From Neoconidiobolus thromboides FSU 785 (Eukaryota; Entomophthoromycota; Entomophthoromycetes; Entomophthorales; Neoconidiobolaceae), in the NCBI GenBank assembly GCA_025603075.1, contig MU626346.1, positions 20,914-84,913 of the forward strand: a stretch of DNA of 64,000 nt, written 5' to 3'. Shown here piece after piece: positions 1 through 10,365 of the stretch (position 1 is its first letter; each line of letters starts with the position of its first letter). The notes under the pieces were generated by a model. It saw nothing but the letters and a program-made list of their open reading frames with translations, made no database searches and had not been told where the DNA came from. The position numbers were made by a program, and so were the translations under genes.

Positions 1-222
1 GTATAGAAAAGTGGATTATTTTTTCCAAGATATTATATTTTACAAATACTGCTAACATCTGATAATACTATCCTTTATACTTTATAGTTCAAAAGGTGTC
101 GTAATTCAAAACTTTAACTATAACATACACACAATATTTACATATGGAGATATCCGAATTGGTTTCAGAATTTACTTAAGCTAACCCAAATTTCAAGTTT
201 TTAAATTTGCAAGTTCTTAACA

Positions 223-326
223 TATGGGGATATATTTTTATATTTATGAACTTTACTAACGATTTTTCCGCTCAAATAGGGCTTAAAGATGGAAAAAGTA
301 ATGAAACTAAAAAAAATATCCCCATA
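223..326 (+). mobile_element. MITE family 1, copy 1 (family description)
   Basis: Family 1 is a ~105-bp non-coding element found 15 times in this window. It has short terminal inverted repeats (TGGGGATGT at one end, ACATCCCCA at the other) flanked in good copies by TA, which fits a TA target-site duplication of the Tc1/mariner type (inference). The core reads CCGCTCAAATAGCGCTTAAAA on the strand called plus, with an inner TTTTTCC / GGAAAAA inverted repeat. This copy has both ends intact and TA on both sides. A remnant of sequence similar to the flank of the copy at 49086 surrounds it, so the two may sit in copies of the same larger repeat. Confidence 0.85.
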
Positions 327-451
327 TGGTTGGCTAAATTTAAAAAGCTTAAACTAAATCATTTTATTTAATTTTAAAATTTTATTTTATTTTATTTTTT
401 TAAATAACTTTTTTAATTATGCGTTTTATATTACCTTTATAAATATTTAAC

Positions 452-1384
452 AGATGTGAAATCTGATACTCAGGGTTTGGAGTCAAAAGCAGCTATTATC
501 TGGCTGACTATACTGTAAGTCAAAAGGCCTTAGTTGATGTGACTAAGATAGACTTGAATTATGAAGAATAATACGTAATGGGCTACGGACTATGTAAGAC
601 AAATAGAATAGACAATACTAATGTAAAATCCACGTAAAATACTATTAAGGAAACTTTGTGAAATATCGCTTTGTCAGTCCTATGGTTAATTATAGTATAA
701 CAGCCGCCTAAGCTGTTGTGTTCTCGAGTTCAGAGAAAATCAATCCCATGTTCTTATTTTGATTTGTTATGAGAATTTCTAGCTCCATCCCAAAGAATAT
801 TATCCTCTTATCTTGATATTTATACTTTTCAGAGTATAAAAGAGATTTTAGAGTATAGTAGTTCGAGGCTTTTTAACTGAATTATTCCCTGATATCTCGA
901 ACATTTAATAAAGCCACTAAGTTTTCTTAATAGTATTTTACGTAGATTTTACATTAATATTGTCTATTCTATTTGTTTTATATAGCTTGTAACCTATTAC
1001 GTGGTACTCCTCATAATCCAGGTCTATCTTAGTCATATCAACTAAGACCTTTCGACTTATAGTGTAGTCAACCCAGCAATAGCTGTTCTTGACTCCAAAC
1101 CCTGAGTACCAGATTTCACAACTTAGTGACTTTATTAAATGTGCAAAATATTAGGGAGTAATTCAGTTAAAAAGCCTCGAGTTATTATACTCTAAAATCT
1201 CTTTTATACTCTGAAAGTACAAATATCAAAATGAGAAGATAATATCTTTGAGATGAAGCTAGAAATTCTCATAGCAAATCAAACTAAAAGCGTGGGATTG
1301 ATTGTCTCTGAACTCGATAGCACAACGACTTAAGCGATTATTGTACTATAATCAATCATGGAGCTGAGAAAGCGATATTTCACA
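452..1384. repeat. Interleaved inverted repeats (arms A, B, A', B')
   Basis: Four arms lie in the order A (about 452-652), B (about 656-918), A' (about 919-1119, reverse complement of A) and B' (about 1121-1384, reverse complement of B). The arms match over most of their length by eye. Because both second copies are inverted in place, the two stems interleave instead of nesting. Arm A begins with TGTGAAATCTG and CTCAGGGTTTGGAGTC; the same terminal sequence recurs at 49868 and 50137, so A is the end of a second transposable-element family. No coding frame is present. Confidence 0.85.
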
Positions 1385-1475
1385 GTACCTTGTTTATATT
1401 TTAATTTGTATAAAAGTAATTTTCTTAATATAAGTTTTTTATCGTTTTAATTAAAAATATTCTATTGAAATACCA

Positions 1476-1580
1476 TATGGGGATGTATTTTTGTGTTTAA
1501 GAATTTTACTAATAATTTTTCCACGCAAATAGCGCTTAAAAGATGGAAAAAGTAATGAAGCCAAAAAAAACACTCCCATT
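1476..1580 (+). mobile_element. MITE family 1, copy 2
   Basis: Full-length copy with a perfect left end (TATGGGGATGT). The right end has decayed to ACTCCCAT. Confidence 0.85.
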
Positions 1581-1649
1581 TTATGTTTTAAAAACTTTGC
1601 TTAAAATTTTATAAAAATAAGTTTTTTATTATAAAATAAGAATACATAA

Positions 1650-1754
1650 TATGGGGATGTATTTTTTTGCTTAATAATTTTACTAACAATTTTTCCACTC
1701 GAATAGTGCTTAAAAAATGGAAAAAGTTATGAAACCAAAAAAAACAGCCCCATA
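1650..1754 (+). mobile_element. MITE family 1, copy 3
   Basis: Full-length copy, TA TGGGGATGT at the left and AGCCCCA TA at the right, consistent with a TA duplication. Confidence 0.85.
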
Positions 1755-1875
1755 TATTATATTTTTTTAATTTTAACCAGTTTTCTAAGTTGATCAGATA
1801 AAAAATAAGCTAGTTACTATGTAACTGTTTTTAAAGAAATACAAAATAGATTTTTTTTATATAGCTAAGCTTCTT

Positions 1876-1915
1876 TATGGGGATGTGCTTTTTTGTCTAA
1901 GGATTTTGCTAACTG
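1876..1915 (+). mobile_element. MITE family 1, copy 4 (5' fragment)
   Basis: Only the first ~40 bp remain (TATGGGGATGTGC through GGATTTTGCTAAC); the core and right end are missing. Confidence 0.7.
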
Positions 1916-2107
1916 TAAAAATATATTTAAGACTTTTGGAAATAAAGTTAACTCCAAAGTTTACTTGGTATAAAGCTATTTAATTTTTTCATAATTTAAA
2001 CCGAAAAAATTTATTATAAAAAAAAGCTATCAGTTAATATAAAGACTTGGACTAGTTTGGAATACCTGAACATATTGTATACAAAATAAGCTAGATTTTA
2101 ATTATAA

Positions 2108-2210
2108 TATGGGGGTGTTTTTTTGGTTTCATTGCTTTTTCCAATTTTTAGGTGCTATTTGAGCGGAAAGATTGTTAGTAAGATCCTTAAACAGAAGAAT
2201 GCATCCCCAA
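2108..2210 (-). mobile_element. MITE family 1, copy 5
   Basis: Inverted copy starting TATGGGGGTG. The core is read in reverse as GCTATTTGAGCGGAAA and the far end is GCATCCCCAA. Confidence 0.85.
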
Positions 2211-2610
2211 CATTGTAATTGTATAGCTGTTGAGTAATTATAACGAAATTTTATAGGGTTATTTTTGAAAGTTCTGTTTGAACTTATTTTCAACTTTATA
2301 TTAAGAATAAATAATACTATATAAAAAAATGTATATATATATTTATTAGTTTTTCGTAACCAAATTGTTTCTAAAATAGTAATATAATTAAACAATCTAT
2401 TTTTTACAATTTGAATCTAAGGAATTGTGTCAAAATAAGAGGGGTATTTTATTATCAAAAATTTAATTATCCATGAAAATCTCAAAATATTTAAAAATAT
2501 TATATTGGTAGGGAGCTATTAATACCTTTTAATACTTTTTGCGACCCTTATGTTAAATCAACTAAAAATTAGTAATAAAAAAGCTTAATTAAACAATAGA
2601 ACATTTCGAT

Positions 2611-2714
2611 TTAGGGATGTATTTTTGTGTCTAAGAATTTTACTAACAAATTTTCCGCTTTAAATAGCGCTTAAAAAATGGAAAAAATAATAAAGTCAAA
2701 AAAAACACTCCCAT
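2611..2714 (+). mobile_element. MITE family 1, copy 6
   Basis: Full-length copy with slightly worn ends (TTAGGGATGT and ACTCCCAT). Confidence 0.85.
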
Positions 2715-3219
2715 TTAGTTTTATAAACGTTTAGACTGTACTAATTTTGTTAAAGCAACATTTAAATAAGTTTATAAGATATGTGATATTGATATTTGTA
2801 CTGTATTTGTACTAACTTCTTACACTAAGCCTACTCTTCTGAAGGTCCAATTACTAAGTGTTGTTATAAACCATGAAAATATACTCGTACACATTTCATT
2901 GACAATACTTTTAAAATATTTAAAAGTAAAAAGCACTAATTCAAATAATAGCAAATTTTACTGATACAAATACATTTACCAACAAATCAGCGTGAAAGTC
3001 AATTTAAACCTTTAGTTAACTGCTAAAATCAACTTTAAATAGTTTATTAAAACCTTACTCGATATAACCTTTGGAGTCCAAATTTAGTTTTAAAAAAGTA
3101 TTTGCAAGTTCGGATTTTTGAATGATAAAAACTAGTTTAAGGTAGAGAATAGAGTAGGTGTTGATTCATTAGTATTGGGTAGGTGCTATGTTGGCGTTAT
3201 GCCGGGTTTAGGTTTAGTA

Positions 3220-3324
3220 TATGGGGATATATTTTTGTTTTTAAGAATTTCACTAACAAATTTTCCGCTCAAATAGCGCTTAAAAGATGGAAAAAATGCT
3301 GAAGCTAAAAAAGACATCCCCATA
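3220..3324 (+). mobile_element. MITE family 1, copy 7
   Basis: One of the best-preserved copies: TA TGGGGATAT at the left, ACATCCCCA TA at the right. Confidence 0.88.
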
Positions 3325-3759
3325 TTTAAGAAATAGCTGTAGCTATTTTTAATACATTTGATGTTTTTTGGGTTTGCCTTTAATTTACAAAAAAAGAATT
3401 TTTTATATGCTCTTTTTCTCATATCAATTCTCTGAGACCTTAATCAGATATTTTTACTTTTTGAATTGGGCCTTATAAATACCATTATTTACAAATGCCA
3501 TATGGCTTACATGTATCTTCAAATTCCAATATTGATAATAAAATTTAGAGTAGCTTAATAAATGCACAAATATAGAGATGAATATAGCAACTTTTATTCA
3601 AAGCATGTATATTTTCAATTTCAAATATTGACATAATTATTTAGTTATAATATATCTAAGTCTAATAATGCACCTTTTGAACGCAAACTTGCTGAAAGTC
3701 TCTTAATGTTAACTTAAATTTTGAAAAGTAGGTACTAAAGTATTATACTAAAACAATAC

Positions 3760-3861
3760 ATGGGAATGTTTTTTTGGCTTAATTACTTTTTACATCTTTT
3801 AAGCACTATTTGAGTGAAAAAATCATTAGTAAATCCTTAAACAAAAGTACATCCTCACATG
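3760..3861 (-). mobile_element. MITE family 1, copy 8
   Basis: Inverted copy with worn ends (ATGGGAATG and ACATCCTCAC), lying just downstream of the GPCR-like gene's stop codon. Confidence 0.8.
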
Positions 3862-3909
3862 ATAGTTTTTAAGAAAATTATCCTAAATATAGCAAAAAAA
3901 TAATAACTA

Positions 3910-4944
3910 TCAAATCAAAGTATATTTATTAGCCTTATTTTTAGGCCTCATAAAATTCAAATTAAACATAAAGTAACGAGTATTGTCATGATTTAATCCA
4001 TTATCTGTTAGTTTTGAGTTAAATAATAGACCATTATAGTAGCGGTGCTTCAACTGAACGTATAGCTTAGGGACTAATGGATCCAATAAGAAAAATAAGA
4101 GGTTTAACCAGCCATTGCAAGAGCCTAAAATGTCCATAAAGAAGAAGTGAATGATTGTGTATTTGAAGCTGATATATAGGCTTATTGAACAGATCAAATA
4201 GGGCAGTTGTGTAATTAAAGGGATAATAGCATAGCCTAAAAAGCGCTTGGATAACCGATTAAACTGGTTGGAGTAAGAGGTTGGGGAAATAGACCCCAGC
4301 TTATTATTAATCAATTTTTTGAAGGAGAGTAAAAAGATAAAAGTAATGTAGCCAATAGCGAATATATTTGGTAGAAAGAAAGTAAGGAAGAAGTGCAGAT
4401 AAGAGTAGGTGCCAAAGTATAAATTAGTTAGACCAGAACATTTATTGTACACGATACCTACGATAAAGGATGGTAAGTTCAATAAAACAGATAAAAGTAT
4501 GGTTGTCATAGCGTATTGTAAATCAGTGTACAGTTTGATAGCTTTATTTTTCAAAAATGAAGCGTGTAAGTTGATGCCTAAACAAGCAATCAAAAACACA
4601 TACCATAAATTTAATACATGCTCAACGTGTATATTAAAGTTACAGTATTGTGGATTACCATAGCTATATATTATCTCACTTAACGCTTCATCGACATTAG
4701 TATCAAGATTATAAAATAAGACTATGTATTGCTTTATGAAAATCAATAAGTTGTAAGATACATCATTAATTGCTATCCATAGATAAAATCTATAACTTAA
4801 TTTATCACTACCTTCGTAGTTGTATAGAATAGTGTATAGTACAATGAGAAATAAAGTGATACCGCATATTAATGATATTAGGTTATTATACAATGAAACG
4901 TATTTTAATGTTAAGTCCAAGTCTACCATGAAATATAAAATCAA
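3910..4944 (-). CDS. Seven-transmembrane GPCR-like receptor
   Basis: Intronless 344-residue membrane protein. Hydrophobic segments lie near residues 18-42, 51-77, 108-128, 141-165, 184-207, 236-260 and 265-290, a seven-helix pattern. A Cys before helix 3 (in NPQYCNF) and one in the second outside loop (NKCSG) could form the disulphide typical of rhodopsin-like receptors, and helix 7 ends with LLDPLV where that family has NPxxY. The tail is short and basic. The likely role is ligand sensing at the plasma membrane through G proteins; ligand and coupling cannot be read. The ATG at 4944 gives MILYFM; the second ATG, five codons later, is an equally good start. The neighbour at 5171 is an MFS transporter on the same strand. 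It could instead be a fungal seven-helix protein outside the rhodopsin clan. Confidence 0.7.
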   Translation of the reverse strand: MILYFMVDLDLTLKYVSLYNNLISLICGITLFLIVLYTILYNYEGSDKLSYRFYLWIAINDVSYNLLIFIKQYIVLFYNLDTNVDEALSEIIYSYGNPQYCNFNIHVEHVLNLWYVFLIACLGINLHASFLKNKAIKLYTDLQYAMTTILLSVLLNLPSFIVGIVYNKCSGLTNLYFGTYSYLHFFLTFFLPNIFAIGYITFIFLLSFKKLINNKLGSISPTSYSNQFNRLSKRFLGYAIIPLITQLPYLICSISLYISFKYTIIHFFFMDILGSCNGWLNLLFFLLDPLVPKLYVQLKHRYYNGLLFNSKLTDNGLNHDNTRYFMFNLNFMRPKNKANKYTLI

Positions 4945-5170
4945 ATTAGTAAATAGCTAATTATTTATTTCTTTTTCTTTATTTTTATATAGTACAAGAT
5001 TCCATTAGCTAGTTATGATTTATTTATAATTTTTTCAACAAAGCTAATTTATTAGAATATTGATCCTAATAATCTATAAATAAAAAAATAAAAAAATAAA
5101 AAAATGTAATGATTAAAAACAAGGATAAAAAATAAAATTGAACTGAATATCAGCTATTTTATGGTATAAT

Positions 5171-6631
5171 TTAACTTATATCATTAATAAATAGCATTTC
5201 TTTATTGCTTTTTTCTTTTTTAAATAAATAATTAAGAACATTTTTAAAAGTAAAAGTAAAAGTAAAATAAGCTAACACAACAAAGCCAAAAATTTGCAAC
5301 AAAGAGAATATCAAAAACAGGTAAAAAGGTCCAAGATTTTGTAATAATTTAGAACTGAACGAAGTAATAATCCCCGATAATCCAAATCTCATAAAATTAG
5401 TACATGCTGTAATACTCGATGGTTTATCACTTACAATGTCCGTTAGATAAGTATTGATGATAATGAATACATTTGCCATCCCAAACCCAATGATAAATTG
5501 GGCTAATAAAACTAAGTATAAAGAGTGGTCTGATTCAATGTGATATCCGGTTAAGAATAAGCCTAACATGACTAAGGCCACTCCAAACCAGGCTCCATTT
5601 AATCGATATTCATAATTTATATTGTCATTACCATTCTTGATACTCGCTCGTTTTATCAGATAGTCGGATAATATACCACCAGTATAGCTACCTAACATGT
5701 TACCTATACCAGAAGGTAAATAAGATAGGCCAATTTCAATAGATTTTAGCTTGTATTGTTCATCCATGATACGAGTTTGGCTTAATGAGATATTATAATA
5801 AGACCCGTAGATTAGACCAGAGTATAACATCAAGATTAAAACTCTTAAATTGAAAAATAGATAGAAACACTTTAGTGGATTTAAGTTTAAGTTGTATTTA
5901 ACATAGAATCTATTAAATAAATTAAAACACTTATAATTTTTATAAGATTCATAATCATATAAATTAGAGTTATTGTCATAATTATAAATAGTTATTTTCT
6001 CATTATCCGTAACACTATTTTCTATCTTAATGATTTGAATCTCTTTTCTTTTTTCTGGACTCAATGTTTCCTTTATAAATATGAAATTAAGTATAAACAA
6101 TATAATTGATAATACAAACAAAAAATAAAAATTGTATCTCCAGTCCCTAAAATACTCATTGATGATCCCTCCTAATAGGGGCCCTAAACTAGGTCCAAAG
6201 GTTGCTCCAATAAAAAAGATGCCCATAGCAAAACCTTTTTCTTCTTTACTAAATAAATCGATTATAATACCAACTCCGATTACTGCATATGCTGAGGACC
6301 CGATCCCCAATAACACTCGAAAAGCGATTAAGGCTTCTATACTATTTGACAAACCACAAGCTAAACTAGCCAAGATTAATATGACTTGAGATATTATTGA
6401 CGGTGTCCGTCTACCTACTTGGTCACTTAAGTTACCCCACATTAAAGGAAACACAGCAATAGTAAATAGAAATAGAGACACACTTAAATCGACCATACTA
6501 TCATTAGTATTTAAATCAAGGTTAATTAAGTTTACGGAAGGTAAGTAGATAGTAGAAGCTAAAGGGGCTATCATACCACTGATGGTAATTAGAAATAGAA
6601 CAAAATACTTTGAAGTTTTAATCATGTTCAA
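5171..6631 (-). CDS. MFS transporter, DHA1 (drug:H+ antiporter) type
   Basis: Intronless 486-residue protein with about twelve predicted membrane helices and a polar, Asn-rich central loop near residues 195-250. The MFS motif A appears as GNLSDQVGRR (residues 66-75) in the loop between helices 2 and 3, and an antiporter-type motif C lies in helix 5, with Gly-Pro repeats in FGPSLGPLLGG (about 145-155). This places it in the 12-helix DHA1 antiporters, which export drugs, polyamines or small metabolites in exchange for protons. The substrate cannot be inferred. The start at 6631 directly precedes the first helix. It stands alone between the GPCR-like gene and a long gene-free stretch, typical of an accessory gene. 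Confidence 0.85.
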   Translation of the reverse strand: MNMIKTSKYFVLFLITISGMIAPLASTIYLPSVNLINLDLNTNDSMVDLSVSLFLFTIAVFPLMWGNLSDQVGRRTPSIISQVILILASLACGLSNSIEALIAFRVLLGIGSSAYAVIGVGIIIDLFSKEEKGFAMGIFFIGATFGPSLGPLLGGIINEYFRDWRYNFYFLFVLSIILFILNFIFIKETLSPEKRKEIQIIKIENSVTDNEKITIYNYDNNSNLYDYESYKNYKCFNLFNRFYVKYNLNLNPLKCFYLFFNLRVLILMLYSGLIYGSYYNISLSQTRIMDEQYKLKSIEIGLSYLPSGIGNMLGSYTGGILSDYLIKRASIKNGNDNINYEYRLNGAWFGVALVMLGLFLTGYHIESDHSLYLVLLAQFIIGFGMANVFIIINTYLTDIVSDKPSSITACTNFMRFGLSGIITSFSSKLLQNLGPFYLFLIFSLLQIFGFVVLAYFTFTFTFKNVLNYLFKKEKSNKEMLFINDIS

Positions 6632-7601
6632 TTTATAACTAAATTCTTCTTTTAATAATTAGATACTTCCGTTTACACTGTTTATATACTTCATTATTTT
6701 TCTTAGAAACTCTATTAAAATTAAATGGTAATATTTGTTATCGCTTGCATGATAATTAAGATGATGCTATTTTATGGCTTAATGAAGTATATATTAAGTA
6801 AGATAGTAATTTTTAGAATTTTCTTTTTAAATTAAGCTTAATTATCAAGAGGCTTCAATATTCAACTCCTGTTGTAACCACTTAGTTTTTACTTAACTAC
6901 TAACATGGCGTTATATACTTTAAATAATTGTTTTAAAACGGAACTACCTCTCCTGGTGTATAGGCTTAAAGTATTTATGAAGACTATTTATTACATCGTA
7001 ATGTTTATTCCTATCTTATCATTTAATCTTGGTCCCTCTAAATGATTGTTAAAAACAATTACTCTTTTTTAATTATTTCCAAATATAGCATAACACCACT
7101 CACTTTAAGTTAATATAATTTGATCATTACAGCCGCACTTGTTCGTTATTTTTCTTGGCCTTGAACTGTTATCTCATAGTTATAATACAAATTTATGTAC
7201 TTGGATTACACAATCATAATGTGGTTTGAGATGCTTGCTATCGATTATATACTAAAAACGGAATAGTTTGATTAAAAACTGCGCAAAATGCAGTACAAGG
7301 CTTAATGTTATCTATGACGCTTAGTTTGAGTGTTTTGCCAAGCTAAGGGAAACTTTTAATACCGAAATAAAGACATTTGAGGTATTGTAAAATCTAACTT
7401 TTTTTAAATAATAAGCACATAATCTTGACATACAGTTAACGTGTCAACTCTTATCTTTTTCTTTTAGAAGCAAAGGAAACATATCTTTATGACTCACTTG
7501 CTTATGCAAGCACTAATTAATTACATTACACTTTATTGGGGCATTGATTTGATTATATTGATTTGAAACAAAATTTATTAATTTTTAAATCCCCGTTTAT
7601 C

Positions 7602-7787
7602 TATAAGGGTGTTCCTAAAGTATTCTCCCTTTTCGTTCAAGCCTTGCTCTAAGGATATAGACTTGCACTAAATAAAATTTTTTGCATCAAAAATATTTTG
7701 TTTTTAGTGTCAGGAACATTTACTATTGCAATTAATGATCTTTCATTTTTTGAAAAAAAATGAGATTATTCTGGAAATACCCTTATA
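7602..7787. mobile_element. Small inverted-repeat element (MITE-like)
   Basis: The left end TATAAGGGTGTTCCT and the reverse complement of the right end, TATAAGGGTATTTCC, match, and weaker similarity continues for about 30 bp. It is ~185 bp, non-coding, and has TA at each border. Only one copy is seen here, so its mobility is inferred from structure alone. Confidence 0.5.
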
Positions 7788-8611
7788 TATATTAAATTAC
7801 TTAAATAAAAATTGATTTATTAATAGAAATATAATGCTTCTCTACCTTCTATTAAGAAAAGGACGGTAGCTGATTTATGCAATAATTTGTTATTTTAATA
7901 TTCGAAATTATAAATTTATAATATAGAATTATTATATCTTTAGTTCATCATCTCTATTCAATGTTATCTTAAATTTTTTTACTTGAGCAATTTGCAATTA
8001 GGTGTTTTTTATTGTCTTAGTCAATTTTTTACAACATGAATTTAAAGGTTACAGCTTTTTTGTATTGTTAAATTCATAATAGTTTTTTTCACTAAATCAA
8101 AAACAGTAGACATCTAACTGCAAACTGCTCTAACTTTCTTCATAATCATCGATGCCTCTTCCTTTTTAAAGTCACTCTAAATAGTTAAGGTCTAGGTAAC
8201 TCATTTAGCATTTTAAAAAATTATTGAATTTACAGATAACAATAAAATCAACAATACAGACTAATACTATAATACAAAATTACATAACTAACACAAAACC
8301 TTCAAAACAATCAAACCTTTTATTTCAGGCAATACTGATGGTTAGATTTACTATTATTAAAATCATTTAAGTACGATTAAGATTGATAAATGTTGCTTTA
8401 TTAGTTTAAATGTTTTTAATATAAATAGACCGAAACAACAATCGAACCATTGAAAACTATATTTTGAAATGTAGAGGACTATTTTGAACGTTTGGCTTAT
8501 AATAATTTAGGTTCTATTGTTTTCTTTTTATTTATTTATTTAAAATTCCGCACGAAAATGGGCAACTACGATTATTACCTTGAGAATTTCTATTTAATTT
8601 AGTCAGCTGAT

Positions 8612-8714
8612 TATGGGGGTGTTTTTTTGGCTTCATCATTTTTTCCATTTTTAAGCACTATTTGAGCGGAAAATTTGTTAGTAAAATCCTTAAACACAAA
8701 AACACATTCCATTA
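8612..8714 (-). mobile_element. MITE family 1, copy 9
   Basis: Inverted copy starting TATGGGGGTG; the far end is worn (ACATTCCATT). Confidence 0.83.
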
Positions 8715-8792
8715 TCGTATCAAATTTAAGTCAAGTGTTGCTAATGTTCCAGCATTAAAATAAAATAGTTTATGCTATCAAATGTAAGCTAC

Positions 8793-8897
8793 TATTAGGG
8801 AATGTATTTTTGTATTTAAGAATTTTACTAACAAACTTTCCGCTTAAATAGCGCTTAAAAAATGGAAAATAATGGAGTCAAAAAAAACACTCCCATT
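8793..8897 (+). mobile_element. MITE family 1, copy 10
   Basis: Full-length copy with worn ends (TTAGGGAATGT and ACTCCCATT), only ~80 bp from copy 9 and in the opposite orientation. Confidence 0.83.
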
Positions 8898-10365
8898 AAC
8901 TATTCTAACATAAATAAAATATTGAAGTCATATGAACAAATGCTTTTATATTAATTGCTACATGGCTTTATATAAAAACTAAATATGGACTATTTACAAA
9001 AATACATCTATCTCATTTTTTTTAAAGCAATACATAGGCACTAATTATACAGAAAGTAAATTTATGCATATATTTTAACATGTTTTTACAATTATAATCA
9101 ATAGAAGCAAATGTTTAATTAAAGAATAAACTTAAAAAGATAGCTTTTGATTTGTAATAGTTTCTATAAAGCTTATCCGTATTTTTTAAATTAGAATCTA
9201 ACTAAGTTTATATTTATTATCGTTATTCAACTAAAAGAGTAAATCGATGGTTTCAAACTAAGTTATTAACATAAAACGAAAGAGTGAATAACTTTAGCTT
9301 ACTTACTATTTTAAAAAATATGATAGAATCTTTATTTTAAAAATTCTACGGTTGCCACTAAAAATGAGTTTTTAACGATCGATCGTAATAATAAATAAAA
9401 ACTGAGATTATTATATTGCTATAGTTCTTAAAGGTATGTTTTTATTTTGTAATTATTTTTAATTTCAATTATTAATTAATATTTGTTATGATTAAAAATG
9501 ATTAAAAATTAAGATTTTCTAGTAATTATTAAAACTAAGGTTGAGTTTAATTCAATTTCTTCAACATGCTAATTATGAAATAGCCTTAAGCTTGTTTATG
9601 TTGACAGTAGCAACTTAAATTATTAAATTTTACGACTATTAATAGTACAGTGATATAATATATTGTATTACTTTTATTAATTTAAAACTTTAGGTATTTT
9701 ATTAAATTCGATTTTAATTTAATTGTTGATTATCATAACTACTCTTTCAAGTTGTCTATTCTTGGTCAGTTTTAATTTGTAACTTTAAAATTGTAAAGTT
9801 TCTACCCAATTTGATTATTTTGTAATTAAAGTATTATATAGTACTATCCCAATTCTTATTATAAATGAATATTAAAGTGTTAGTTAATATAATAACAAGG
9901 CTTAAAGGAAAGAAGACATCATTTTAACTTGTTGCTATTTTATCGCCTTTTATTGTAAAACTTCGTCCTGATTATTGCAACAGTAAATTGACCAATTTGC
10001 CACCACAATTTAATTGAAGGTAGAAAAATTTACAAATACAATTTTAAGCTTAAATTAGCACACTAAACTCAAAAAATAATGACAAAAAGCAAGGAAGATT
10101 TACTAAAAAAAGCAATTCTTCACATCCTTTAAAATTTGTATTATCAAACCCAAAATGAATTAAACAAAGCCGATAATCATCAAATTAAGAAGATCAAAAT
10201 TTCAATTTTGCTAAAGTTAAGATCTTCAAAGCTTACCAAAAATTAAATAATTACAACTTGAGCAAGTAATATACTTTTTTATTCCTCTTTATTTAATCTT
10301 AGTTCCATAATCTATAAAAAAATCAAAATCTCAATTTAATAACTGAAGCTGAAAAACTAGTTGTC

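Larger units (their letters stand above)
1..3909. other. Gene-free, repeat-rich region
   Basis: I see no protein-coding gene here. The open frames at 2129-2395 and 3186-3422 lie across MITE copies and read the same MITE-derived peptide, so they are not genes. The stretch holds eight MITE copies and one large interleaved inverted repeat, listed separately; the rest is featureless AT-rich sequence. Confidence 0.75.
6632..10365. other. Gene-free region
   Basis: About 3.7 kb without a convincing open frame or splice pattern. It holds one ~185-bp inverted-repeat element (7602-7787) and two MITE family 1 copies (8612-8714 and 8793-8897). The last few hundred bases are presumably the NoxR promoter and leader; a short frame from an ATG at 10079 closes after 18 codons. 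Confidence 0.65.

Noticed and set aside
2129-2395. Open frame of 88 codons
   Set aside because: It overlaps MITE copy 5 and reads MITE-derived residues; the frames at 3186, 49656, 49933, 54109 and 62630 are of the same kind.
8000-10365. Short frames upstream of NoxR, including an ATG at 10079
   Set aside because: Frames close after fewer than 20 codons and no splice pattern links them to NoxR, whose own start MALK-VEIEQW matches the family.
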